Assembly (NCBI GenBank): GCA_038093975.1
Contig: JBBPTG010000299.1
Location: 1 to 27,593, forward strand
Direction of reading: 5' to 3'
DNA from: Chalciporus piperatus
Lineage: Eukaryota > Basidiomycota > Agaricomycetes > Boletales > Boletaceae
Length of the DNA: 27,593 nucleotides
A program made the position numbers and the translations under genes. The notes under the pieces were generated by a model. The model was not told where the DNA came from, did no database searches, and worked only from the letters and a program-made list of their open reading frames with translations. Within the stretch, counting starts at the first letter, position 1. Each line of letters opens with the position of its first letter. Below, in pieces: positions 10,580 through 18,571 of this stretch.

Positions 10580-10830
10580 TGGAGGCTTGGTCAAGGTCAG
10601 TCAAGTTCGTCTACAATGTTCATAATATGCCAGTCTCTGAACGACTTCGCAAGTTCGGTCAAGTTCGGTCAAGTTTCATCCAATAAAAGGTGTTCCAAGT
10701 TCAGTCAGTCAAATGATCCACAGAAAAACGAGGGTAAATATAGATAGAAAAGTAAATGAAGTTCGGTCAAGTTCGGTCAAGTTCGGTCAAGTTCGGTCAA
10801 GTTCGGTCAAGTTCGGTCAAGTTCGGGAGT
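10580..10830. repeat. GTTCGGTCAA 10-bp minisatellite
   Basis: At 10761-10827 the unit GTTCGGTCAA is repeated perfectly six times plus a partial. Shorter runs with the same unit occur at 10651-10675, with related GGTCAAGGTCAGTCAAGTTC at 10588-10607 and GTTCAGTCAGTCAA at 10698-10711. The array begins within 180 bases of the helicase stop codon. I see no gene in 10415-10920. Confidence 0.92.
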
Positions 10831-10924
10831 GTACGTCGGAGGTTTCAGTTCCAGAATTGGAGAAGGCCACTTCAGTGAAGTTGGGATTCGCTTTCAAATG
10901 TATCAAGTAGTATACGATATTACA

Positions 10925-11185
10925 CGTCTAAGAAAGAGAAAAATGACATGACGTTCACATCGTGCAAGACGAGCGACGTCCACGTCGCGCAACGAAATAC
11001 AACGAAACAATAAACAAAGACGACGTTCACGTCGCCTCAAGAGGAAGGGAATGAGGCGAGGCAGGAAAATCCAGGGTGGGCCATGGAGCAACTCGAGACC
11101 GTCCAGATGGACGAGCAGACTAACAGTCAGACTCGTCCATTGGATGAGGCCAATTCCAGGCGGCGAGGACCTAGATAAAAAGAAA
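10925..11185 (-). repeat. Dispersed repeat, copy 2, downstream of helicase gene
   Basis: On the minus strand this reads TTTTATCTAGGTCCTCGCC, then GTCTGACTGTTAGTC, GGCCCACCCTGG and ends with GGCGACGTGAACGTCG, in the same order as the intronic copy. It continues with two further variants of the ACGT(G/T)(A/G)ACGT hairpin motif (near 10950-10985), so the 3' end may be a short array. The long antisense open frame across it has no recognisable domain. The remainder, 11186-11385, shows nothing else identifiable. Confidence 0.6.
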
Positions 11186-11385
11186 GAAAAAATCACCAGG
11201 GGACAGAAATAAAACCACAAGCGAACGCCGACATAGATCACATACGATGGGAAGGGATCGATGAGAACAGGATTGGGTGCCAAACAAACAAACACAGTGT
11301 GTCAAGTTCCAACACGAATTCGGGCGCCAAACAAACACAAAATAGGTCATATTACTTAATCACATTAACGACGCTTGTTACAACA

Positions 11386-13769
11386 ATGAATGAATGAATT
11401 TTATTTGGCTAACTACGCTCATGACATCGTAAAAGGCAGGCGAGGAATAAACATCAAATTAAAGAATGTAAGTGTTCGGGCAAGAAGAAAGCAGAAGGCT
11501 CATGAGGAGACAGAAATTACTTATGGTATCGGAGGTGTGCGTGAACATGAGAGATAATTGGTTGTAGCGAAGGAGGTAAACGATGTAAAATCTTGAGTAT
11601 CCAACGGTAGAGGGCACGAGCGGAATTGGAACGCAAGAGCATGACAGGAGATGTAGTGGGGGAGGAAAGCGCGGATATGAGATTAACGGAAGGGAGGTGA
11701 TGTTGGACACAGACGTAGATGGAGAGGTGGAGGAAAGAGAAAGGAATGCGAGGACAAGGGCGTAGACTTCGGCGTGTAGGATAGAGTTAGAACGAGCTGG
11801 AAGAGGGAGGGTTGCAAGCAATGTAGATGCAGTGGATGCAGTGGCGAAGGTCAGACGACGATGCGTGAAAATATCAGGAGAAGCTGGCAACATTGATCCG
11901 TCGGTGGCGAGAAGAGCCGGCGTAGTAGTGTTAGGCAAAGGCGGTATTGACGACAGAAATTGTAGAGCGTGTATGGCGTTCTCAGCGGCGTTTTGACGGT
12001 CATGTGGCGGGAGAGCCAATTGAGCAGGTGATGTTTGTAGGATATCACCTAGGCGGAGATGTTGAAGCCAATTTTGTACTACAGGCCAATCGTTATAGGA
12101 CGGGGTGAAGCGCATGAGAGCTGGTAGAGTAGGGTGGGTGTGGAAAGGGGAAAGGGAAGGGTAAGGATGAGGGTGCCACGATCCTAGATCCGCCAAAGTA
12201 GAGAGACCTGCTTGTATCTCATGCGAGATTACGCGGGAGGGTAGAGGACGCGGTGCGAGTTTGGAAACATGACGAATTCCAAGTTGCGCTGAAGAGAGAT
12301 AGGACTGATCAGTAGACAGGACAGAAACGTTTACGGTCCGTAGTGCTTCATGTGCGACAATCCAACTGTAAGGCAGTGAACGGCGACAACGGAGGAAGGA
12401 ACAAGAGGAAGTAGATTGCAAAGGATCCTTGCAATCGTTCAACTCACAAGACCAGTCTGCCAGCGTGATTTGCGCCATTGTACGGAATAAGGCGACGTGG
12501 TGTTTAAGGTCACGGAGGAGACCGGTTACGGCAGCGGTGTAGTTTAATCTAGAGATGGAAGTGAAATCGAAGCCCCCAAGGGATAAGGGCACGGTTAAAA
12601 GATGAGTATTAAAATGGAAGGGAAAATGCAGATACTGATGGATACGGGTCGCCAGTTGAACATCCAAGTGATCCGCATCCTTTGGCCGAAGTGGTTGATA
12701 TGCCAATCGTGGGCGTATGCGAGATACGAGAACCTGAGAAATGGTACGGCGAAGGAGGGTGAGTAGTAGACGTGTACGCAAAGGGGGAAAAGTGAAGTTG
12801 AGCATGAGGTTACCACGAAATGGGCTCGTCGTGAACGCGATGGGCGACTTCGCGTACAGTAGCCAGGGTTTTTCAACGGCTTCACGCTCTTGTCGCGTCT
12901 AGAGTTGTTGATAATAGTCAGTGGTCAGTTGTTTAATGTACTGATGCGGTGAACTACGCAGGTCGGTTGGGCCTTCAGGTGAGTGCAGGGCCACGAAATG
13001 GGCTCGTCGTGAACGCGATGGGCGACTTCGCGTACAGTAGCCAGGGTTTTTCAACGGCTTCACGCTCTTGTCGCGTCTAGAGTTGTTGATAATAGTCAGT
13101 GGTCAGTTGTTTAATGTCTTGCGGTGAACTACGCAGGTCGGTTGGGCCTTCAGGTGAGCGCAGTACGATAGGTGGTCCCCAATAGTTTTCTCTAGGGTAG
13201 AGACGCTTTGCAGAACTTCCATGCAACGTTGCGGCTATCCGAGCACGAGAGGATTGAGTGGCTCGACGGCCAAGTTCGTCCTTTTCTGCACGGTAACGAA
13301 GCTTGGCTAAGGACCGTCGTGTTTGGGTGAGGAAGGACACGAAGTCAGCAGGGGGTTGTGTACAAGAGATAAGGGTCGTCTGAAAGGAAGAAAGGTATTG
13401 AGACGCCCAGGGGTAGGTCGAGAGGAGGAATTGGAGTCTTTGGGGGTTTCGCTTGGCCGCGTAAAGAAGCCTTCCAACCCGATGAGTCTCGCAGAGAATG
13501 AGACATATTTGGTGATTTGAGACCTTGCGACCGGTTGGATGACGTGGCTGAGGAAAGTGAAAAGTATCTTTAGCAGCTTCATGCATAACGCCGGTGAGCG
13601 TGTTGTAGACGTGGTCGAATGCTTCGTCATCAGAAGGAGGTGGTGTATCTGTAAGGCCTTGTTCCACGAGGAGCTGATCAACCGTATTGGCAAAACGGCC
13701 GAGTAGTTGCTTTTCCTCCTTCTTCGGAAATAACGCCCGTCATGGAGGGAGGTTTAGGGGATGCTCCGT
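11386..13769 (-). mobile_element. LINE remnant B: RT deleted, RNase H frameshifted
   Basis: Two coding blocks survive. Minus-strand 13667-13077 matches the Lys/Arg-rich linker between endonuclease and reverse transcriptase of basidiomycete LINEs (SLAKLRYRAEKDELGRRA, then a LHGSSAKRLYP-type segment). Minus-strand 12805-11459 encodes the region after the RT thumb and an RNase H start: LLATDGSM with the first Asp and SILHAEVYAL with the Glu. Beyond about 11680 the RNase H continues in another frame (ALYRWILKILHRLPPSL near 11620-11570), so it is frameshifted. The RT palm (YADD-type motif) is absent: the two blocks meet across the tandem duplication at 12813-13162. The 3' end is AAATAAAATTCATTCATTCATTG near 11386-11407, an ATTC-repeat tail. 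The 5' end is missing, because the DNA abuts the poly(A) of LINE A at 13770. Confidence 0.8.
12813..13163. repeat. 178-bp direct tandem duplication in LINE B
   Basis: The sequence starting CCACGAAATGGGCTCGTCG occurs at 12813 and again at 12991, directly adjacent. The copies differ by a 3-base indel (ATGTACTGATGCGG against ATGTCTTGCGG) and a few substitutions near the end, so the duplication is fairly young. It lies exactly where the LINE's reverse transcriptase is missing, so the deletion and duplication may be one rearrangement. Confidence 0.93.
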
Positions 13770-13824
13770 ATTTTTTTTTTTTTTTTTTTTTTTTGAATCC
13801 ATTATTGTCCCGTGTGGGGTAATA

Positions 13825-14508
13825 CTACCCTATGTAGGACAAATCTAATCTAGGTACTAGGGGGCACCCGTGCCCCCACCGCATCCCCGGTTGTGCGGAT
13901 GCCCCGACGAGCGAGACCAAAGTCCCCCCATCGGTCCTGTCGTTCCCGCCGACAGTTTTAGGCGCACCAACCTTCCAATCAGCGGGTGTGCCTATTGTTC
14001 CATGGCGTTTGAGAGCAAGGCTGCTGACGAGAGTTCTAAGAAGCGGTTTGCGTAGTACAACAGTAGTGAACTCCTTCCAGGGATCGTGATAAGTACGCAA
14101 ACGGAATACGGCGCGGAATAAACGTAGCATTTGCGGGACCAGTGTTCCCTGACAACGCTTAAAGACGATGTTTCGGATACCATCTGGTCCCGGTGCCTTC
14201 AGCGCGCTGAGTTTGGATATGCATCTTTCAATTTGTTCGCCCGTGATCGGTATTGCATCTGAGACAGCGTCGGGGTATAGGAAATCATCGGGTACAGTGG
14301 AGACTGCGGGGGGTGGGGGGAAGAACGCTTTGGCTAGTATTGAGCTTTTCTCCTCGTTCGTCTCCGCTGAGATGGGAGCGCCGTGCTGATCTTTGGCTTT
14401 GAGGGTGGGAATACGGGATGGGCCTCCGTCGCTGGGCTCCGAGTTGAGGTACTTGTTCGCGATCCATATCTCGTCGCTGTTCATGTTGTCCAGCCAGTCC
14501 AGCCAATG
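13825..14508 (-). pseudogene. LINE A reverse transcriptase N-terminus joined to 3' end
   Basis: Continues the endonuclease frame after one stop codon. It contains the RT entry motif SKLSALKAPGPDGIRN and the TVVLRKP segment of RT motif 1. It then jumps into a short C-terminal/3' UTR-like stretch rich in Gly that has no RT motifs. Motifs 2-7, including the catalytic Asp pair, are missing, so this copy cannot reverse-transcribe. Confidence 0.75.
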
Positions 14509-15591
14509 TTATTTTTTGGTGCGTTTTATTGCTTCTTCATAGCGGTTGCGTGCGATCCGATGCCCCTCGTGGGATGGATGGTCTTCCAAGGCTCGCATCT
14601 TATATGATAGGGCAGCTAGCCGCAATACTTCCTTCCTCATTTCCGTGAGATCGCGATTCCACCATCGCTTTGAGTGGGGACTTGGTTTCGAGAATGGGAC
14701 ATGTAGCTGGATGGCGTTTTGGATAGCCGCAGTGATGCCTTTCGCTGCAGCTTGAAAGTCATCCTCAGTGGTGATCGGAGTATCAGTGGGGTACACAGCT
14801 AGGTCTCTCTGTAGCGTGGTATTGAACTTCTTCCAGTCTACGTCGTTGAAGTTTCTGGTCTCGGGTGGTTTGGCATGGGCGGTGGGCATGTCTAGTACTG
14901 TGAGGATGGGGACGTGGTCGGTGCGAGCTCCTCTTGCCCTTGGTTCCGTGTAGCATTGAGTGATGAGCTCTGTCGCCGAGTCTGATCCGAAGACATTGTC
15001 GGGCCTTGTCCAGTTTTTGGTCGCTAGCGCCTGAAGAGTGGGTACGCCCTTTGGGAGAAATGGTATCATTCCGTATTCAGCTAGCAGCATGATAAGGGGT
15101 TGGGCGGCGTCGAGGTATCGAGGGGTGAGTAGATGCGAGTTTCGGTCATCCTCCCATAATGGGTGGTGGCGGTTAAAATCGCCTATCCACAGCATGTGGT
15201 CGTCGTCTGTCCTGCGGACGTTTTGGATGTTCTCCTCTAGATATTTCTGCAGTGCGTCTAGCGATTGGTCATGATTGCAGTCATTGTAAATGTTAAAGAT
15301 TACGCAGCTTCCGTGAGTCCCCTTCACGCGGATGGCCACCACATCCGGTGAGGGGAACGGCACTTGTGTCCACGCATTGGTGTCCAGTTCCGTGGATACT
15401 AACGTGGCTGCACGGTAGTGTAAGTTACTCGTTGTGTAGCGTGGTGTAGGGTAGAGAACGTGGAATTTTCGATTAGAAGTGGTGTCCCCCCAGGAATTGA
15501 TATGGGGTTCCTGGAGCGCTAGTATATCCCAATCCTTGGGCGACGTGGTATTAAGTAGGGCATGTTGAGTAGTTAGGGATGTGTTCAGCAT
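14509..15591 (-). pseudogene. LINE A endonuclease domain (EEP/APE family)
   Basis: Exonuclease-endonuclease-phosphatase domain that would nick target DNA for target-primed reverse transcription. Numbered from 15591, the visible catalytic motifs are LALQEP (E28), WIGDFNRHHPLW (D138, N140, H142), a RPDNVF substrate-loop motif near residue 196 and ARTDHVPIL (D225, H226). All key residues are present except the first-strand Asn motif at the truncated N-terminus. The frame ends at TAA 14509-14511, after which homologous sequence (HWLDWLDNMNSDEIW) continues in the same frame. The stop is therefore a single nonsense mutation. Confidence 0.85.
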
Positions 15592-15599
15592 CAGGAAAA

Positions 15600-15800
15600 G
15601 GTCGGGTCTCTGTCAGACACTGCCCCGACTGTGGGGAACTGCCAGGCAGTCCAGGAACTGTATACAGGCAGCGACAGCAAATCAGCCACAGTGAAATAGT
15701 TATAATTTTTGTGTTGAGATCGAGAATCGAACACACGACAGCCACACTTAACAAAAATATACAACGCACACAGTAACCGCTACGCTAGAGAGTTGCTCAG
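15600..15800 (-). mobile_element. Possible tRNA-derived SINE at the LINE A 5' junction
   Basis: On the minus strand an A-box TAGCGTAGCGG (15787-15777), matching TRGYNNANNNG, is followed 45 nt later by a B-box-like GTTCGATTC (15732-15724). This is the spacing of an RNA polymerase III internal promoter. The stems of a functional tRNA cannot be folded. The downstream body (15720-15600) has the palindromic stretch ACTGCC..GGCAGT and ends directly at the truncated LINE A. A second copy elsewhere would be needed to be sure. Confidence 0.4.
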
Positions 15801-16304
15801 TAGCATGATAATCATAAATATATCGCTATTAATCCATGCCATGGGTGAAAATTTTCTCAAGTCCTTTGTCATTGCCTTTTGTCTTGACTCTTGAACGACC
15901 CCCAAACACGATGATGGACCGATCACAATTCACATGCCCAGGGTGGGCAGTTGAAGATGCGGAGCGGAGAGGCCAACAGGCGATTCACTCGGAGACTGCC
16001 ACCAGGTCGACAGCGATAACATCTGCGGACGCATGAAGGCTCACCGAACAACCCCCAGCAAGGATATCGAAACGATTGACAACAAGTTGGCCAGTTCGTT
16101 GTCCGTTGGAAACTCGTCCTTGGCGATATTTCAAGCCACTGTTGCCATCACTGTCGCGCGATTGTTGTACGAGAGGTTGTTGCGTGGGCCTCTGCTCGCC
16201 AACCACACTGTCGTAAGTTTCCCCTCAGACATCCTTCCTCCAGTGTTCACCTTTGATTTACGCTCCGTCCCAGACCCTTGTTGTCCATCACCTAGAACTC
16301 ATCC
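15801..16304 (+). other. Unassigned DNA between the LINE block and the gypsy LTR
   Basis: Two overlapping + strand frames (15836-16036 and 16033-16404) are open. The second encodes a hydrophobic segment (LAIFQATVAITVARLLYERLL) at about 16111-16173 and then a possible donor, GTAAGT at 16204. This could be an exon of a host gene cut by the LTR insertion at 16305, or old repeat DNA. I recognise no family. Confidence 0.25.
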
Positions 16305-16554
16305 TGTTACGATCACCCATTCTTTCTTTCTTTGGTACCTTGTACTAAGTCCTAGTCGCTGGTTCGAGTCCTGCCTAGGCCTCTCTTTTCTTACCTTGCT
16401 TTAGTCAGCGAACATTCCTTAATGTTCTTTCACCTTCCACGCTTTGTCATCGCTGACTCGCATGCTCACCGAGCATGACTCATTCCTATTCGTCATGACT
16501 TGTTCTTACATATTCCGACTTGTTCCATGCCTGCCCTTAACTCGTTTCTTCACT

Positions 16555-16562
16555 TATATAAA
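16555..16562 (+). promoter_or_regulatory. TATA box of element 2 LTR
   Basis: Perfect TATATAAA. The segment complementary to the PBS starts 32 bases downstream (16587), which is where transcription should begin. Confidence 0.75.
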
Positions 16563-16586
16563 CCCTCGAGTTTCCTCCTGTAACCC

Positions 16587-16598
16587 TAACTTAGACCT
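16587..16598 (+). other. Element 2 self-primer segment (predicted RNA 5' end)
   Basis: TAACTTAGACCT is the exact reverse complement of AGGTCTAAGTTA at 24755-24766, just inside the LTR. Position relative to TATA makes it the likely 5' end of the transcript. Known parallel: Tf1 of fission yeast primes minus-strand DNA with the first 11 nt of its own RNA. Confidence 0.7.
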
Positions 16599-16825
16599 AC
16601 GCAATCTAGCTTGGTCTTTCCTCGTTTCCTTTGAACCTTCTGAGAGTCACCGTCTGTTACGAACGCTTCATTCCTTATCCTAATCACCCCTACATTCCAT
16701 TACGCTTACTAGGTTTCTCTTCGTTTCTTGGACTTAGTCGTTTCATTTTCCCTTTTGTTATCTTATCTTATCGTGTCACGTGACTTACTTACATAAGCTA
16801 GGTCTAGACCTTCGCTTACTACTGA

Positions 16826-16937
16826 TGACTCACCACTCACTCGTCAGCATCAGTCAGCATTACTCATCATATGACTCACGCTTACTCATTCCGCAGTAGA
16901 GCTAGTTACGCCATTGGCTAGTAGTCAGTATGAGTCA
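16826..16937 (+). promoter_or_regulatory. Cluster of bZIP (Gcn4/AP-1-like) sites in element 1 U3
   Basis: Three perfect TGA(C/G)TCA 7-mers within 112 bases, 56-167 bases upstream of TATA. Such sites bind Gcn4/Atf1-type bZIP factors in fungi, which suggests stress- or starvation-driven transcription. This is inferred from motif only. Confidence 0.45.
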
Positions 16938-16992
16938 TACCCAGTCACCTACGATAAGGTTTAGTCACAACATGTACAAACATTGACAATAG

Positions 16993-17000
16993 TATATAAA
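16993..17000 (+). promoter_or_regulatory. TATA box of element 1 LTR
   Basis: TATATAAA lies 35 bases upstream of AGTCTTGTTCT (17028-17038), the segment complementary to the PBS. The spacing makes 17028 the likely RNA start. Confidence 0.75.
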
Positions 17001-17027
17001 CCCGGGTCGACAAGCACTGGACTCCCC

Positions 17028-17038
17028 AGTCTTGTTCT
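17028..17038 (+). other. Element 1 self-primer segment (predicted RNA 5' end)
   Basis: AGTCTTGTTCT is an exact 11-nt reverse complement of AGAACAAGACT at 17132-17142, and the match does not extend at either end. Eleven nt is the length used by Tf1 self-priming. Confidence 0.75.
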
Positions 17039-17131
17039 CCTGGAGTTTCCTCATCGAACCTCAGCCAAGTTCATCGGCTCGCTATTGTCTAGTGTGAGTC
17101 TTAGCTCTTAGTTGAGTTGAGTCGTTTCATT

Positions 17132-17142
17132 AGAACAAGACT
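17132..17142 (+). other. Element 1 primer-binding site
   Basis: AGAACAAGACT begins two bases after the LTR end (CA 17128-17129). It pairs with the element's own predicted RNA 5' end, so minus-strand DNA synthesis is probably self-primed rather than started from a tRNA. Confidence 0.75.
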
Positions 17143-17214
17143 AATATTTTCTTTTGTCTTAGCGTCTCGTCGCTACCACACGTGTCTTGTACGCCACTTC
17201 ATCGTTGATCACTA

Positions 17215-17271
17215 GTGGGTACCGCGCTGCTTGTTCGCGCCTTGTCATCGCTGACCTTGTTTTTGAATAAG
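17215..17271 (+). other. Predicted leader intron that would assemble an ATG
   Basis: Donor GTGGGT at 17215, branch-like GCTGAC, a T-rich tract and acceptor AATAAG ending at 17271 give a 57-nt intron of typical size. The exon before ends in A (17214) and the exon after starts TG TCG AGC, so splicing would create ATG at the head of the upstream ORF, which otherwise has none. A longer alternative donor at 17092 (CTA|GTGTGA) gives the same junction. Confidence 0.5.
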
Positions 17272-18528
17272 TGTCGAGCAACCCCGCCGCATCTCAGCGC
17301 GCCGTGTCCCCGGTCCCTTCCATCCAGTGGAACGGGATACTTGATCTCCCCGCCGTCGAGAACAACCTCGACTTCGCTAGCGTCATCAGAAACCTCGAAC
17401 GAGCTGTAGAGGTCGTCCCCGGCTTCACCAGCATCATCGACGATCTCGAGCGAGAGAACGCTCGTATCCAGGAAGAATACGCTCGTACTCAGGCGTTACA
17501 CGCTGAAAGACAAAGGGAGACTATTGAGAAGTACTCAACGCCGATAGTCCCAGAGCCAGACTATTCGGATCTCTACGTTGATTGGTTGGAACCTCCGGTA
17601 ATTCCCTCTTACCCATACCACCTTCCATCTGAGGTTTACATTCACCCTCTCGGTACCCTTCGGTTACCTCATCATCCCGCCAATCTTCAGATCGGTACTC
17701 GTCGACTTCCGTCGCTCCCTCCCATCGAGACTATTCGGGCACCGTTGCCGCCCAACCCCCAGCAAATACTAGCCGACGCCTTCGGCGTTGAAGAATTATT
17801 CTATCGTGCCTCCTCCATTCCCAGAGCCCCAACCCCGCTCGCGGAGCCCGTTGATTGGACCACCGTCGACGAGGATATTCTTGCTCTTCAACACAGATTC
17901 CCCCTTGGAGTCTCTGGTCGTACGCAAAGTTTCCGTAGCGCTATCTATCACACGCTTATATCACCGGCAGGAGAGAAGGCGATTCGAGAGAACATTGACG
18001 ATCGGGTACGTCAACGCCGACGAAGCGACAGGCTACTTAGAGGTATCCCAGAGGACGCCGGTATTCGTATTAAGGAGAGAGTACCAACCCCGCGTCCTAC
18101 TCGCCGCACTCGCCGCCATAAGCCTCTTGTACCCCTTAGGAAGATTCGCCCAGTACAGCTTACAGGCCTTCCTATTTCTTTCATACCTCATCTTCGGCCA
18201 CGAAATTCTCTCAAGCGACCGTCGCGTTACCTTTGACTTTGCCTATATTCTCGTATCTCACAGGATTCGCCCAGTAGCACCACCTACTCCTCCCCTTTCT
18301 CCTGTTGTATCACAAGCAGAGTTAGAAGAGGACAGTGAATCGGTACCAGGATTAGTAGAATCAGATAGTGAAGACGAAGGAGGACTAAGAGAGACAAACG
18401 CACCAGGAGTGCAACTGTACTATCCCGCGCCTCATTCCATCAGAAGAAGTATTCCACCGCCACCTTATCAAAGAGACGCCCCTGCTTCGTTATCAGGAGA
18501 AACCCTTGAAGGATCTCAGGAGATCTGA
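17272..18528 (+). CDS. Upstream accessory ORF (ORF0): predicted membrane protein with PPPY motif
   Basis: No known family. The open frame 17271-18236 has no Met codon, and its start would be formed by splicing of 17215-17271. A second GT..AG pair at 18006-18051 (46 nt; GTACGT..CCCAG) joins it to the frame that stays open to the stop at 18526-18528, giving about 403 residues. The N-terminal half is Pro-rich with a charged coiled-coil-like helix (residues about 60-85). After the second junction come one or two hydrophobic segments (VLLAALAAISLLYPLG, then SLQAFLFLSYLIFG). The rest is an acidic Pro/Ser-rich tail containing IPPPPYQ at 18451-18471, a PPxY motif of the kind bound by WW-domain (Nedd4/Rsp5) ubiquitin ligases. 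Between 17788 and 18236 two frames are open, so +1 frameshifting instead of the second intron cannot be excluded. It may act at membranes, but the function is unknown. Confidence 0.5.
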
Positions 18529-18540
18529 AATAAAAACCTA

Positions 18541-18561
18541 GTTTTATTCCTTCCATTCTAG
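18541..18561 (+). promoter_or_regulatory. Possible alternative splice acceptor just before gag
   Basis: A T/C-rich tract ending CCATTCTAG lies 10 bases before the gag ATG. Used with a leader donor it would remove the whole upstream ORF and give a short-leader gag mRNA. There is no evidence it is used. Confidence 0.25.
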
Positions 18562-18571
18562 TGCATCAAGA

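Larger units (their letters stand above)
13771..15600 (-). mobile_element. LINE A: endonuclease plus truncated RT, poly(A) tail
   Basis: On the minus strand the element runs from about 15600 down to a 24-nt A-tail (T-run 13771-13794 on the + strand). It encodes an APE-type endonuclease, then the RT N-terminus (ALKAPGPDGI, FTTVVLRKP). At about 14060 there is an abrupt switch to a tail segment and 3' UTR, so most of RT and RNase H have been deleted. One in-frame TAA (14509-14511) interrupts an otherwise single frame from 15591 to 13825. The 5' end is truncated within the first endonuclease motif. Target-site duplications could not be found: the left flank (GGGATGCTCCGTA) is not repeated near 15600. 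The element is not autonomous. Confidence 0.85.
16305..16654 (+). repeat. Element 2 5' LTR, first part
   Basis: Begins TGTTACGA, the same eight bases as element 1's LTR. It has one TGACTCA at 16476-16482, TATATAAA at 16555-16562 and the predicted RNA 5' end at about 16587. The last five bases CCGTC (16650-16654) are the target duplicated by element 1. Outside the ends the two LTRs are not alike, so the elements are different families. Confidence 0.88.
16655..17129 (+). repeat. Element 1 5' LTR
   Basis: Starts TGTTACGAACG and ends GTTTCA. U3 holds TCACGTGA (16776-16783) and three bZIP-type sites: TGACTCA at 16826-16832 and 16872-16878, TGAGTCA at 16931-16937. TATATAAA is at 16993-17000. The predicted R start is 17028. 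Confidence 0.95.

Noticed and set aside
10429..10910. Short + strand frames over the 10-bp minisatellite
   Set aside because: They simply translate the repeat and have no start context or domain.
13771..15600. LINE A nested inside LINE B
   Set aside because: LINE B sequence is recognised only on one side and no target duplication was found, so I can say only that they abut.
16310..16385. A tRNA gene at the B-box in element 2's LTR
   Set aside because: There is no A-box and no acceptor-stem pairing; only the B-box is convincing.
17130..17150. tRNA-primed PBS in element 1
   Set aside because: No TGG complement of tRNA CCA follows the LTR, while an exact self-complement at the predicted RNA start does.
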